Assembly: GCF_030063245.1 (NCBI RefSeq)
Contig: NZ_JASISR010000014.1
Location: forward strand, 59,394 to 123,393
DNA length: 64,000 nt
Source: Paenarthrobacter sp. PH39-S1
GTDB lineage: Bacteria > Actinomycetota > Actinomycetes > Actinomycetales > Micrococcaceae
Reading direction: 5' to 3'
Below the pieces are notes generated by a model that was not told the DNA's origin, searched no databases, and saw only the letters and a program-made list of their open reading frames with translations. Shown in pieces: positions 25,251-34,037 of this stretch; the first letter of the stretch is position 1, and each line of letters starts with the position of its first letter. A program made the translations under genes and the position numbers.

Positions 25251-26603
25251 CTATGGGAGCTGTACCGTTGCCCGGATCATGTTGTGATCGGAAGGAATAG
25301 TCCCCACGAAATTGCCATTCGAATCGGCGTTCACAACCGTCCGCCACTCAGCGACGCGCATTTTGGATGTGAAGATGTAGTCCAAATACGTTCCATTGCC
25401 GTCGGCATTCCGTGCGTTCACCTGGCGCTTGAAGGCGTTGAAACTGTCGTAGTTTGCGCCGACAGTCTTCTCTGCCGTTGCTGCCCCGCTAGGCACATCC
25501 GAAGCATAAGTGTTGCCCAGTGGATCGATGTAGCCCGCCGCAGTCATGACGTCGTAGGGAGCGTTAGTTGGAGCAGTCCACTTATGGGAATTGAAGTCCC
25601 CAGTCACCAGGACGGGCAGATTTTCCGTGTTTCGTTTATTGATTTCCGCAGTTATAGCCTGAGTTTGCGCGGTTCGTACATTCTGGTAGTCGGTGCCGCC
25701 GCCCGGGTCCAGATGGGCATCGCCAACGAAGAACTTCTTGTTCGTCGATTTCTGTGTGAAGATTCCCCACGCGAAATAACGCGCATTGTCAGTTTGGTTG
25801 ATGGAAGGTAGCGCCACCGATCCCTGGCTCACAAGATCCACAGTCGCTGAGTTGAAGAGAAGTTTGGTTCCCTGGGAGGCGCCCTGATCGGCATAAACGC
25901 AGTTGGTCGGCGTCGTGTCTTTGACGCAGTTGTTGCGTTTCGTGTTTGTCAGCTTGTAGACCGTGCCGGCCGCCTGGAGGCGTTCCTGTAGGTCCTCAAA
26001 CTGCGACACGCCGCCCGGCCGGGCGTCATCCTTGAGCCATCCTTGAGAGGCCTCCTGGACTCCGATCACATCCGGCATCTGGGATTGTATGGTGCTGACG
26101 ACTGCTGCCCTCCGGTCCGCCCACGGCAGCTCATTCGCCGCGCCCGCAAAACAATTGGCACATTTCACATTGTAACTCGCCACAGAAAGCGGACTGCTTA
26201 CCGGCGCAAGGGCCGCTGCGGCGTCCGTCTTGGCCGAAATGGCCGCAGAGTAGTCAGTGAGGTTAGTGCTGCCGTCGGCTGAAATTGCCCTAACACGTAG
26301 GTAATAGGTAGTGTTAGATGCAAGCCCGCCAATATCCGCTGATACAGCCGTGAATCGGTTGTAAGCTGACTCGGAAAAGTCTGGTTTGGTCGAATACTGG
26401 ACGCGATAGCGGCTCGCGCCGCTGACCGAATTCCATGAAATGGATATTGATGTACTAGTCTTTGAAGATAACTTGAGTCCGGACGGCGCCGCCGTGGCGG
26501 CATTGGCATGGGATGTCCCTGTTATGAGAAGGAGCATCGCTGCGATAATGAACGCGGCGATTATTCGACCGCCGAAACGGACCCCGTGTTTGTTCGTTTG
26601 CAT
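25251..26603 (-). CDS. Secreted FnIII-endonuclease/exonuclease/phosphatase family protein
   Basis: The 450-residue protein has a signal peptide (RIIAAFIIAAMLLLITG, then ANA), one fibronectin type III domain at about residues 39-130 (GLKLSSKTSTSISISWNSVS, RYRVQYSTKPDFS, YYLRVRAISADGS), and an EEP phosphodiesterase domain from about residue 139. EEP residues are visible: ASYNVKCANC with the metal-region Asn, VIGVQEAS with catalytic Glu, VLVTGDFNSHKW, and the terminal PSDHNM. Cys pairs in CANC and in the NNCVKDTTPTNC region suggest disulfides, as expected outside the cell. The substrate could be DNA or another phosphodiester. Its paralogue is 1.1 kb away on the opposite strand. Confidence 0.85.
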   Translation of the reverse strand: MQTNKHGVRFGGRIIAAFIIAAMLLLITGTSHANAATAAPSGLKLSSKTSTSISISWNSVSGASRYRVQYSTKPDFSESAYNRFTAVSADIGGLASNTTYYLRVRAISADGSTNLTDYSAAISAKTDAAAALAPVSSPLSVASYNVKCANCFAGAANELPWADRRAAVVSTIQSQMPDVIGVQEASQGWLKDDARPGGVSQFEDLQERLQAAGTVYKLTNTKRNNCVKDTTPTNCVYADQGASQGTKLLFNSATVDLVSQGSVALPSINQTDNARYFAWGIFTQKSTNKKFFVGDAHLDPGGGTDYQNVRTAQTQAITAEINKRNTENLPVLVTGDFNSHKWTAPTNAPYDVMTAAGYIDPLGNTYASDVPSGAATAEKTVGANYDSFNAFKRQVNARNADGNGTYLDYIFTSKMRVAEWRTVVNADSNGNFVGTIPSDHNMIRATVQLP

Positions 26604-26942
26604 CTATACCTTAGGGTAATTAACCCTTCTAAAGGTTACTGAGACCATTTAAAAGGCGCGAGTAGGCAACATTGTTGCATAGGGACGCCACAGTCTTTCA
26701 GGCCGGACGTAATATTACAAATCGGCAACGACGGGATGTGATCAACTTCATATCCGGGCTAGGGCGGATCCAGGAACAACCGCGGGATGGACGCATTACT
26801 CTGTACCGAGCGCTCATTGCTGAGCGGGAGGCTCGTCAGGAGCTCCTTGTGAGCCTCAGGCCGGGCTGGATGGTTGCGGAGGCTCAGGCTGGGCCCATGA
26901 CTTTCCATACCCCGTTGATGGTCGCAGTTGAGAGGTTGACTA
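26604..26942. other. Divergent intergenic region with two small dyads
   Basis: No protein-like frame is visible. AGGGT-AATTA-ACCCT at 26613-26627 and GCAAC-ATT-GTTGC at 26666-26678 are short dyads just upstream of the EEP gene start. They are candidate regulatory sites for that gene. The rest holds the leader of the repeat lipoprotein, including GAGAGG before its TTG start. Confidence 0.45.
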
Positions 26943-27563
26943 TTGAAACAGAAATTTATTGTTCTGGGTCTCGCGCTGTCCGCCGTTGTCCTGACCAGTT
27001 CTTGTTCGGCGGCTACGCCTCCGGGGACAACCACCTCTGGGACGTCGCCGGTGCCCAGCGCCAACGGTTTGGCGATCGCTAGCGCAGGGGCCCAAGCGAA
27101 TGGGACGGCCAGCACGATACCCCCGACGGACGGGACCGCCAGCACGATACCCCCGACGGATGGGCCAAGTATTGCGTCTGCCGGAGCAACCGCCGGTTCC
27201 TGGGACCCGACGCGCCACCCCGACCGGACGGTTAGGCAGTACGACGACGATGCGCTGACACCGGAATACCCTGTATGGGAAGCTGGCAAGACTTGGAAAA
27301 TCCGGGGAGCCGGATATGAGCCCAACGCGAAGGTCGAACTCCAGTTTCAGCCCACAATTAGCGGCAAAGACACAAGCGCGGAAGCGGACCAATTTCAACC
27401 CCAGCCCGTTGGCCAGCCGCTGGTTGTCAGCGCGGATGAAAACGGCACGGTGTCTGTCCTGGTCTTTGTTCCCTTGAGTATGCAAGCGGGCAGGTACTCA
27501 CTCACGGCCTATGCGGGTGACATAGCAACTTCCACGTCCCTCGACATTGTCGCCCCGGCCTGA
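26943..27563 (+). CDS. Putative lipoprotein with Thr/Pro repeat linker
   Basis: TTG 26943 lies seven bases after AGAGG and gives a lipoprotein signal, KQKFIVLGLALSAVVLTSSC, with the lipobox LTSSC. After the Cys comes a Ser/Thr/Pro-rich linker with two copies of GTASTIPPTD. The last 120 or so residues form a beta-rich domain (KTWKIRGAGYEPNAKVELQF, ENGTVSVLVFVPLSMQAGRY, SLTAYAGDIATSTSLDIV), which resembles the Ig-like folds of exported adhesion or carbohydrate-binding modules, though no family is recognised. It sits between two FnIII-EEP proteins and could act with them outside the cell. Function is unknown. Confidence 0.7.
   Translation: MKQKFIVLGLALSAVVLTSSCSAATPPGTTTSGTSPVPSANGLAIASAGAQANGTASTIPPTDGTASTIPPTDGPSIASAGATAGSWDPTRHPDRTVRQYDDDALTPEYPVWEAGKTWKIRGAGYEPNAKVELQFQPTISGKDTSAEADQFQPQPVGQPLVVSADENGTVSVLVFVPLSMQAGRYSLTAYAGDIATSTSLDIVAPA
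27102..27161 (+). repeat. Two tandem 30-bp repeats in the lipoprotein linker
   Basis: Units at 27102-27131 and 27132-27161 differ at only two positions and each encodes GTASTIPPTD. The duplication keeps frame and lengthens the linker between the lipid anchor and the folded domain. Confidence 0.9.
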
Positions 27564-27729
27564 CGGGATGATCTGCCGTGTATTTCGGCAGACGACGGGA
27601 GAGCGTTGGATAATGCGGACGTGCAGGTAACGAATCTTCATCAGCTGCCGATAGTTCAGCATGGAAGTCTCGCCAACAGACCAAGCACTACTAAGCGCCA
27701 GTCTGTCCTGCTCGAACGCAAGGTCTCAG

Positions 27730-29985
27730 ATGAATATCTCCCACCGCCATATTCGCCCTCGGAAAGGGCCGCTCTTTGTCGCCGCCCTGGCCCTCATATT
27801 GCCCATTTTGATAGCGGCACCGCAAGCCAACGCGCTAAGTGGCGGCGCCCTGCAGGGCGAAACCATTGCGGCTCCGGCGTATGCGGTGCCGGTGGGGTTG
27901 AAGTCGACGGGGCAGACGGATCAGTCGATTAGTTTGGCCTGGGTTGCGTCGGCGAATGTGCCGCGTTACCGGGTGCAGGTGTACAGCAAGGCGGACATGA
28001 GTGATTCGGTGTTTTACCGGTTCACTGATCCGGCGGCGGAGATTCGTGGTCTGGTGAAGAGTACGGCGTATCAGTTTCGGATTCGGGGGATCAGTGCTGA
28101 CGGTTCCGTGAATCTGACGGGGTATTCGGCGCCTATCACGGTGACGACGGCTGCGGCTCCAGCGTTTGCGGTGCCGGCGGGGTTGAAGTCGACGGGGCAA
28201 ACGGATCAGTCGATTAGTTTGGTCTGGGTTGCGTCGGCAAATGTGCCGCGGTATCGGATACAGGTGTATAGCAAGGCCGATATGAGTGATTCGGTGTTTT
28301 ATCGGTTTGAGACTCCGTCGGCGGTCATTGCTGGGTTGGTGAAGTCTACGGCGTATCAGTTTCGGATTCGGGGGATTAGTGCTGATGGTTCGGTGAATTT
28401 GACGGGGTATTCGGCGCCTATCACGGTGACGACGGCTGCGGCTCCAGCGTTTGCGGTGCCGAGCGGTCTCAACACCTCGGTAACCAGCCACAGCTCGATC
28501 AGTGTCTCGTGGAATCCCGTAGCTAACGCCCCCGGATACCGGGTGCAGGTGTACAGCAAGTCGGACATGAGTGATTCCGGGTTTACTCGCTTCACAGGAG
28601 CGTCAGGGACTATCACCGGACTCAAGCCAGAAACGGTCTACTTCGCCCGGGTCCGAGTCATTGGAGCAGCAGGTGAGAACCTGAGCGGCTATTCCCCGGC
28701 AGTCTCGTTTACCACGCCGGTGGATCCTTATCCGACTCCAAGTGAATTTACGGCAACTGCCACCTATAGAACCGCAAACTTGTCTTGGAACGCTGTCCCC
28801 AATGCGCCCCAGTACCGGGTCGCCGTCGCTACGCGTCCTGACATGTCCGATGCCACGTGGCACCGGTACGCCGGTGTGGCATCTGCGGAGATGCGGGGGC
28901 TAAGCCCGCTGTCCACCTATTACTTCCAGGTCAGGGTGATTGACGAGGCCGGGGACGCTCTCAGCAGTTACACTCCCGTACTCGCGGTGACAACTAAAGC
29001 GGAACCGCCGGCCCCACCGGAGCTGGTCAATCCCCTGACGGTCGCGAGCTACAACATTATGTGTGCCAATTGCGTGGCAGAGGACGAAGACAATCCGAAT
29101 GCGCTGCCGTGGGCAGACCGTCGGGGAGCCGTCGTCGACACCATCAAATCGAAAATGCCGGACATCGTCGGCATCCAGGAGGCATCTCAAGCCTGGCTCA
29201 ATGAACCAGGCTACAAGGGCGGGATCTCCCAATTCGAGGATTTGTTGCAGCGCCTGAACACAGCGGGAGCCCATTATGCGCCCACTAATGACAAGCGCAA
29301 TAACTGCGTCAACTCGACTACGCCGACAGAATGCGTTTACGCCGATCAAGGTGCATCACAGGGAACGCGGATCTTTTACAATCCCGATACCGTCGAGATA
29401 CTTCGATCGGGCTCGAAGGCCTTGCCGATGGGTAGCATTTCCGAAAACCAGCGCTACCTCGCTTGGGCGGTTGCGAAGCAGAAAAACACGGGAAAATTGT
29501 TCTTCTTCGCAGATACCCACCTGTTGTCGGGCCAAGCGGACGGTTACTACGAACTTCGCAAGCAGCAGGCGGACGCAATTGTAGACATCATCAAGAATGA
29601 GAATACGGATGCTCTGCCGGTATTAATGACGGGTGACTTGAATTCCAGTAAGTGGCGCGAACCGTCAAACGCACCATACGACGCCTTCACCGCGGCTGGC
29701 CTCATCGACCCCCTCGGAAACGACTACCTGCAGGAGTTCCCCAGCATGGCGGCGACTGCAGAGCACCGGATCCACACCGACCTGAACAGTTGGAATGGGC
29801 TGGAATACACACCGCGCGCCAACCAAAATCCAGCAGCCAATGGCACGTACATTGACTACATTTTCACCTCGAAGATGCGGGTGGGCGAGTGGGAAACCGT
29901 CGCGAATCTCGACGCAGCGGGGAATTACGTTGGGACATTTCCATCCGACCATAATATGATCGTGGCGAAAGTTGGTTTGCCGTAA
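27730..29985 (+). CDS. Secreted four-FnIII EEP phosphodiesterase-like protein
   Basis: ATG 27730 follows AAGG and opens a signal peptide (GPLFVAALALILPILIAAPQ, then ANA); the frame is open 23 codons upstream. The 751-residue protein has four FnIII domains and a C-terminal EEP domain from about residue 435. EEP motifs are LTVASYNIMCANC, IVGIQEASQAWL, VLMTGDLNSSKW and TFPSDHNMIVAKV. Cysteine pairs match those of its paralogue at 25.3-26.6 kb. FnIII domains 1 and 2 are encoded by exact-length 285-bp duplications. The FnIII modules probably space or anchor the enzyme in the cell wall. The substrate is unknown: nucleic acid, phospholipid or cell-wall phosphodiester are all possible. Confidence 0.85.
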   Translation: MNISHRHIRPRKGPLFVAALALILPILIAAPQANALSGGALQGETIAAPAYAVPVGLKSTGQTDQSISLAWVASANVPRYRVQVYSKADMSDSVFYRFTDPAAEIRGLVKSTAYQFRIRGISADGSVNLTGYSAPITVTTAAAPAFAVPAGLKSTGQTDQSISLVWVASANVPRYRIQVYSKADMSDSVFYRFETPSAVIAGLVKSTAYQFRIRGISADGSVNLTGYSAPITVTTAAAPAFAVPSGLNTSVTSHSSISVSWNPVANAPGYRVQVYSKSDMSDSGFTRFTGASGTITGLKPETVYFARVRVIGAAGENLSGYSPAVSFTTPVDPYPTPSEFTATATYRTANLSWNAVPNAPQYRVAVATRPDMSDATWHRYAGVASAEMRGLSPLSTYYFQVRVIDEAGDALSSYTPVLAVTTKAEPPAPPELVNPLTVASYNIMCANCVAEDEDNPNALPWADRRGAVVDTIKSKMPDIVGIQEASQAWLNEPGYKGGISQFEDLLQRLNTAGAHYAPTNDKRNNCVNSTTPTECVYADQGASQGTRIFYNPDTVEILRSGSKALPMGSISENQRYLAWAVAKQKNTGKLFFFADTHLLSGQADGYYELRKQQADAIVDIIKNENTDALPVLMTGDLNSSKWREPSNAPYDAFTAAGLIDPLGNDYLQEFPSMAATAEHRIHTDLNSWNGLEYTPRANQNPAANGTYIDYIFTSKMRVGEWETVANLDAAGNYVGTFPSDHNMIVAKVGLP
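27871..28440 (+). repeat. Two 285-bp tandem copies of an FnIII-encoding module
   Basis: Copies at 27871-28155 and 28156-28440 have the same length and encode almost the same 95 residues (GLKSTGQTDQSISL... VNLTGYSAPITVTTAAAPAF). Differences are mostly synonymous and cluster in the middle. The third FnIII domain begins with the same AAAPAFAVPSGL junction but then diverges, suggesting repeated duplication. Confidence 0.92.
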
Positions 29986-30008
29986 TCTAAAAAGAGCGCT
30001 TGGCGGTG

Positions 30009-30578
30009 TCAAGCCGTCGTAGCAACATTGTCGTTGAGCCGTTTGGTGAAGACTTCTCGTGGTGTGAGGAATCCTAGGACGGCGCGGGGACGGTCGTTCA
30101 GTTCGTCCGCGATGGCGTCCAGATAGGGCTGGTGGCTGGTCAGCTCGATCCCCTTGGGGAGGTACTCCCGGATCAGTCCGTTGGTGTTCTCATTGGACGG
30201 CCTCTCGCATGGTGAGTGTGGGTGGGCGAAGTACGCGGGAAGGTCCGTGGCCACGGTCAGCTGGGCGTGGCGGGCCATCTCCGTACCCTGATCCCAGGTC
30301 AAAGAACCGCGCATCAGCGCCGGGAGATTATTGACCCGATCGATGAGGACGTCGGCGAGTCCGGCGGCCTTCTTGCCATCGGGCAGGCCCAGCATAATCA
30401 GGCTCTTCACCAGGACGACCAAATCCCCCTCCCACGATCCAGGAACACGGCGATCTGAGGCTTCTTCTGGTCGTGCATCGATGCTGACCATGCCTATGAT
30501 CCGCCCGCCCGTACGCTCACCCAGCGGCTTGCGGGATTTACGTTGCGTGCGCTCAGGGCTCCTGACGGTGAGTTAATG
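30009..30578 (-). pseudogene. IS30-family transposase remnant
   Basis: The C-terminal half of an IS30 transposase is recognisable: RSPERTQRKSRKPLGERTGG, VPGSWEGDLVV, LTWDQGTEMARHAQLT, LPAYFAHPHSPCERPSNENT and NGLIREYLPKG. The catalytic D-D-E region is damaged, because the segment between WEGDLVV and MLGLPDGKKA is about 20 residues shorter than in intact members. The N-terminal DNA-binding half is missing. An in-frame stop lies just upstream of RSPERT. The element is dead and abuts another transposase fragment. Confidence 0.8.
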
Positions 30579-30588
30579 CGGGTGGGTC

Positions 30589-31668
30589 TCAGGTACGGTT
30601 TTTGATGTCGTAGCGCAGGATGAGCTCGGTGCCGGGGTATTGCGTCTGCGTGCTGGTGAGTTGCTGGCAGAGTTCGGCGATCGCCATGGTGGCTCGGGCT
30701 GTTGGTAGTGGGTCCAGCCGGATGGTCAGGTAGCCGGGGGTGGTGGTGTCGATGTCTGCGCTGTTGGTGAGCGCCTGTCGGGTGAGGGTGTGGGCTTCCT
30801 CTGTTGCGCGGGCGTAACCGGTGTTCGTGCGGATTTCACGGGCGAGGGTGGTGGCGGTGTTGAAGGCTGCCATCCGGATCGCGTGGGTGATCAGCTTGAC
30901 GTCGGTGTCCAGGACCTGCTGGCCGGGGGCGAGTTCCCCCAACGGTATTCTGGCGGGGATTTCCTTGTGCACGGTTTCGGCCCGGTCGAGGGCGGCCCCG
31001 GTGTCCGAAAGCGGGGCGTTGACAGCGTTCTGCATCGCGTTGGTGATCAGAACTTCCCCGGTTCCCGGGTCCGGGGTTCTCGGGTCCAGCATCGCGGCGT
31101 CCGTGTCGGCCAGTACCTGGGCGTAGTGGGTCCGGGCGGCAAGGACTTTCTGGTAGGCCTTCTTTTTAGCGGGGTTGGGCACCGAGCGGTCGGGGTCGTC
31201 ATCGGTGCTGGTGTAGGCGTCGTGGGAATCGAGGTCGAAATGGATGCGGGCGTAGCGGAAGTAGTTTTCCTGCCGCCAGCGGGACCCCATCCGGTAGATC
31301 ACCTCCCCGGCGGGTATTTCGGTGTTGGTGCTGAGGATGTGGATCTGCCGGGTGCCGCCGCCGGTGGCGGGCACGGTGGGGCTGATCTGGCGCATGCGGA
31401 AGGCTTCCCCGGTCCTGGCCAGGGGCAGGTCAACGGACGTGTCCGCGGCCATCCAGGTCCTGGTTTCACCGTGCCCGTCAGCGTGGGTGACGGGTGCGAA
31501 CAGGTTCTCGTTGATGTTTTCGGTGGCGCCTTTGCGCCAGGTGAGCACGTCAAACCCGTTCTCCGCCATGTGTTTGAACAGTGCAGGGGACCAGAGCGGA
31601 CGGGCCCGCTTCCTATCCGCACCGGCAATGCGCCTACACCCATGGAAACGGTCCCACCCCGAGATCAT
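30589..31668 (-). pseudogene. C-terminal remnant of a putative transposase
   Basis: The 359-residue frame starts abruptly in what looks like the middle of a protein (MISGWDRFHG), followed by SPALFKHMAENGFDVLTWRK and EVIYRMGSRWRQENYFRYAR. The phrase after FDVLTWRKG and the Arg/Glu-rich YRMGSRWRQEN resemble large actinobacterial DDE transposases with an IS4-like Y-R-E signature. No N-terminal catalytic region is visible upstream to 31813. The downstream part is Ala/Thr-rich and helical. I treat it as a 5'-truncated transposase, but a non-transposase origin cannot be excluded. Confidence 0.55.
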
Positions 31669-31813
31669 CAGGCAAGCGTCGTCCCCGAGCCTAATTCACG
31701 GCCTTGGGCAGCGAAGAAAGGCCCACCCTATCCGCCAAGTCTGCCCGACGAACGAGTGCGACTAAGACAGGACAAGGCACAGTTTTCGTGGACATCGCCC
31801 TAATTGAGGTGGA

Positions 31814-32740
31814 CTAATTCCGAGTGGGCAGCTGTTCGGGCATTCGACCGCCACGAAATACGTTAAGGTAACTCGACGCCAAGTGCCCTATATCCACGGC
31901 TTGTCGGCGACCCCCAACTTCGGAAGCAAGGTAGCCGGCTAGAACGGTGCCTGAGGGCCCCAAGGCGATTAGAAAAATATCCACGTCTGCAAGTGAGTCC
32001 AGTCGCAGCTTCAGGTCCTCCAACGTTGGATAGGCGTCGGTTGGCTCCGAGTCTATCCTCACGACGCTTGCCACGTTGTCGAACAGCTCCGGAATCATCT
32101 CAAATCTTGATCCTTTACCCGCAACCACGCACACCCTTTTGCCGTCCCAAACCTTCCTCCAAGCGTCGACAGCGTCGCGACCATGACGCTGGAAGAACGG
32201 TGGGCGGGATATGTGCGTATTAGCCCAGCGTGACGTCGAGGCCTGGAGAACCGGTTTCAGTTTGTGCCAGTTCTCCGCCCAAATACCCATCCATAGGCGG
32301 GTGGTGTAAACCGTCGGCAACGCCAGGAGGAGATCGGACGAAACGGAGTCGTAACCGATCATAAGCGCCCGTAGGTCGGAGGCCAACTGAGGAGACGACT
32401 TCTGGAACATCAGATCAAACTCCGGTTGCAGCATTAGCTTAATCTCGCCGTCCCCCCACCTTGCGATAGATTTCCCCGCAGCTAGTTCGTTAACGGTCTC
32501 CATCATTGACATCTGCCTGGACTGGATGTGATGCCTGACCTCCACAAGCACGTCCTGCATTTCGATGCGCCCGATGACTTCCAGCATTCGGGCTTGTTCC
32601 CACGACTCGGATTGTAGCTTCGCAATGTTGCGAGACTGATCCTCAATAATCTTCGACTGTTTTGCGAGCAGTTGAACCGCTTTATCTAGGTTAACATTTA
32701 TGGAACTCAAAAGGGCCACTGCGTCTGGCTCAATTAGCAT
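31814..32740 (-). CDS. GT-D fold glycosyltransferase (DUF1792-like)
   Basis: ATG 32740 is preceded by GGGAGAAG at good spacing, so I prefer it to the longer frame from 32815. The 308-residue protein has a coiled N-terminal helix (SSINVNLDKAVQLLAKQSKI, ESWEQARMLEVIG). It then shows the GT-D hallmark SIARWGDGEIKLM, the metal/nucleotide motif of the DUF1792 family. Later segments GKRVCVVAGKGSRFEMIPEL and DVDIFLIALGPSGTVLAGYL also fit. GT-D enzymes are known from streptococcal adhesin glycosylation and capsule-like loci. It ends the leftward block of surface genes; its acceptor is unknown. Confidence 0.8.
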   Translation of the reverse strand: MLIEPDAVALLSSINVNLDKAVQLLAKQSKIIEDQSRNIAKLQSESWEQARMLEVIGRIEMQDVLVEVRHHIQSRQMSMMETVNELAAGKSIARWGDGEIKLMLQPEFDLMFQKSSPQLASDLRALMIGYDSVSSDLLLALPTVYTTRLWMGIWAENWHKLKPVLQASTSRWANTHISRPPFFQRHGRDAVDAWRKVWDGKRVCVVAGKGSRFEMIPELFDNVASVVRIDSEPTDAYPTLEDLKLRLDSLADVDIFLIALGPSGTVLAGYLASEVGGRRQAVDIGHLASSYLNVFRGGRMPEQLPTRN

Positions 32741-32885
32741 ATCTTCTCCCAAGCAATATCGTAAACTGATTAAATGTACCGAACCAGACCGCGGGGGAAA
32801 CCGGGGAATGACCATCCAAGGTCAAGCGGCCTGTGACCCAGATGCTGGTCATAAGGGCGACCCGTTGAGGTTCGGACCGAATTCA

Positions 32886-33938
32886 CTAGATAACTCTGCG
32901 CACCCCCGGATTCAATTGCTGATTGTAAAACATCATATTCATCAACATTGTCGCCGTATTGAGCGAATTCGGACTGACGTCGGGATGATCTTGAATTTTC
33001 GGATTAATACAATTAAAGAATGCAAGCCGGCCACTTAGCTGCGAGGCAAGTATGGTCTCAATCGCAGAATACTGGGGAGATCTTTCGGAATAAATTACCG
33101 AAGCGGTAGTGGGTTCGCCCGTAAGACGCGAGTCGGATTCGATGTTTCTATTTACAAGCCGTTTAAATACAGCGTCTTTGGGCTCGTTGAAAACCCCATC
33201 TGCAGTGAAGTGCGAGTCGTTATACCGGTGCAAGTAATATTCGTCAGAAACGATTGGATCAACGGCGACAGTCTTGAAACCGCCGGTGAGACCATGATAT
33301 AGAGCACCCGTTCCCCCTTTGGATGCACCGTATAGGAGTACATCGCTTAACGCAATTTCGTTGTTGAGGGCGGTTTCCGTAATTAATCGCTGTATTCTCT
33401 TCGTATTCCCCGGATCACGAGCAGTATCTAGATAGAACGCACCAACGACACCTCCGATATCCGCAATGCGCAAGATCGCAGTATCCTGCGGCATATACTT
33501 TTGCGCCGTGCGGAAATTCTGCTCAAAATATCTCATTAGGTTAGGCTTATAAATGGGCGCGCTCATGGACGAAAATATTACCAGCAGACGAGGAGATGAT
33601 GACAATAACGCCGGAGCGGTATATGAAAAGACCACATTATCGTCATTGACAGTAAATTCCCCTTCCTTGACGCGGTGCCAGAGCGCTGCGATTACGTCAT
33701 CGCGAACGAGCCGACTGCTACTTTCGGTAATTCTATAAACGTAAAAACCGTTCATCGCCAGGCGTGAAACCACTTGTTTCACCTCCAGGTCCCGGCGGGC
33801 AATATCGAGCAAGCTTTCATCGCTCTTGCCTAAATGTGCATGACCAATCTCAATGTAATTTGTTGTTGAATCCAAGGACCCGATACTATTCAAGAGGGTC
33901 TCAGAGCTATCAGCTAAGCTGAATCTAATTTCGTTCAT
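32886..33938 (-). CDS. XcbB/CpsF-like capsular polysaccharide protein
   Basis: The 350-residue protein resembles the XcbB/CpsF group found in capsule loci. An alpha/beta-hydrolase-like nucleophile elbow is visible in DVLLYGASKGGTGALYHGLT, together with LRIADIGGVVGAFYLDTARD and VDPIVSDEYYLHRYNDSHFT. The role of this family is unclear: XcbB is part of the meningococcal serogroup X locus, but its exact reaction is not established. The gene is markedly AT-richer than the core genes around it and uses rarer codons such as ATA, TTA and AGA. It starts about 100 bp after the upstream TPR-TagF gene. Confidence 0.75.
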   Translation of the reverse strand: MNEIRFSLADSSETLLNSIGSLDSTTNYIEIGHAHLGKSDESLLDIARRDLEVKQVVSRLAMNGFYVYRITESSSRLVRDDVIAALWHRVKEGEFTVNDDNVVFSYTAPALLSSSPRLLVIFSSMSAPIYKPNLMRYFEQNFRTAQKYMPQDTAILRIADIGGVVGAFYLDTARDPGNTKRIQRLITETALNNEIALSDVLLYGASKGGTGALYHGLTGGFKTVAVDPIVSDEYYLHRYNDSHFTADGVFNEPKDAVFKRLVNRNIESDSRLTGEPTTASVIYSERSPQYSAIETILASQLSGRLAFFNCINPKIQDHPDVSPNSLNTATMLMNMMFYNQQLNPGVRRVI

Positions 33939-34037
33939 CTGGTGCTAATCCTTCATTCCGGCGAGGTCGTGCGATCCAAGTCTGATAGAAGAAGCTTCCA
34001 TGGTGACCCTCGTTTCCAGGGTGGGCAGCTTTGATTT

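Noticed and set aside
27572..27592. Hairpin TCTGCCG/CGGCAGA after the lipoprotein gene as a terminator
   Set aside because: The stem is only 7 bp and no T-tract follows, so it is too weak to call.
30790..31803. 337-residue plus-strand frame opposite the transposase remnant
   Set aside because: Its Gly/Val-rich sequence is the complement of the remnant's codons, and no motif is present.
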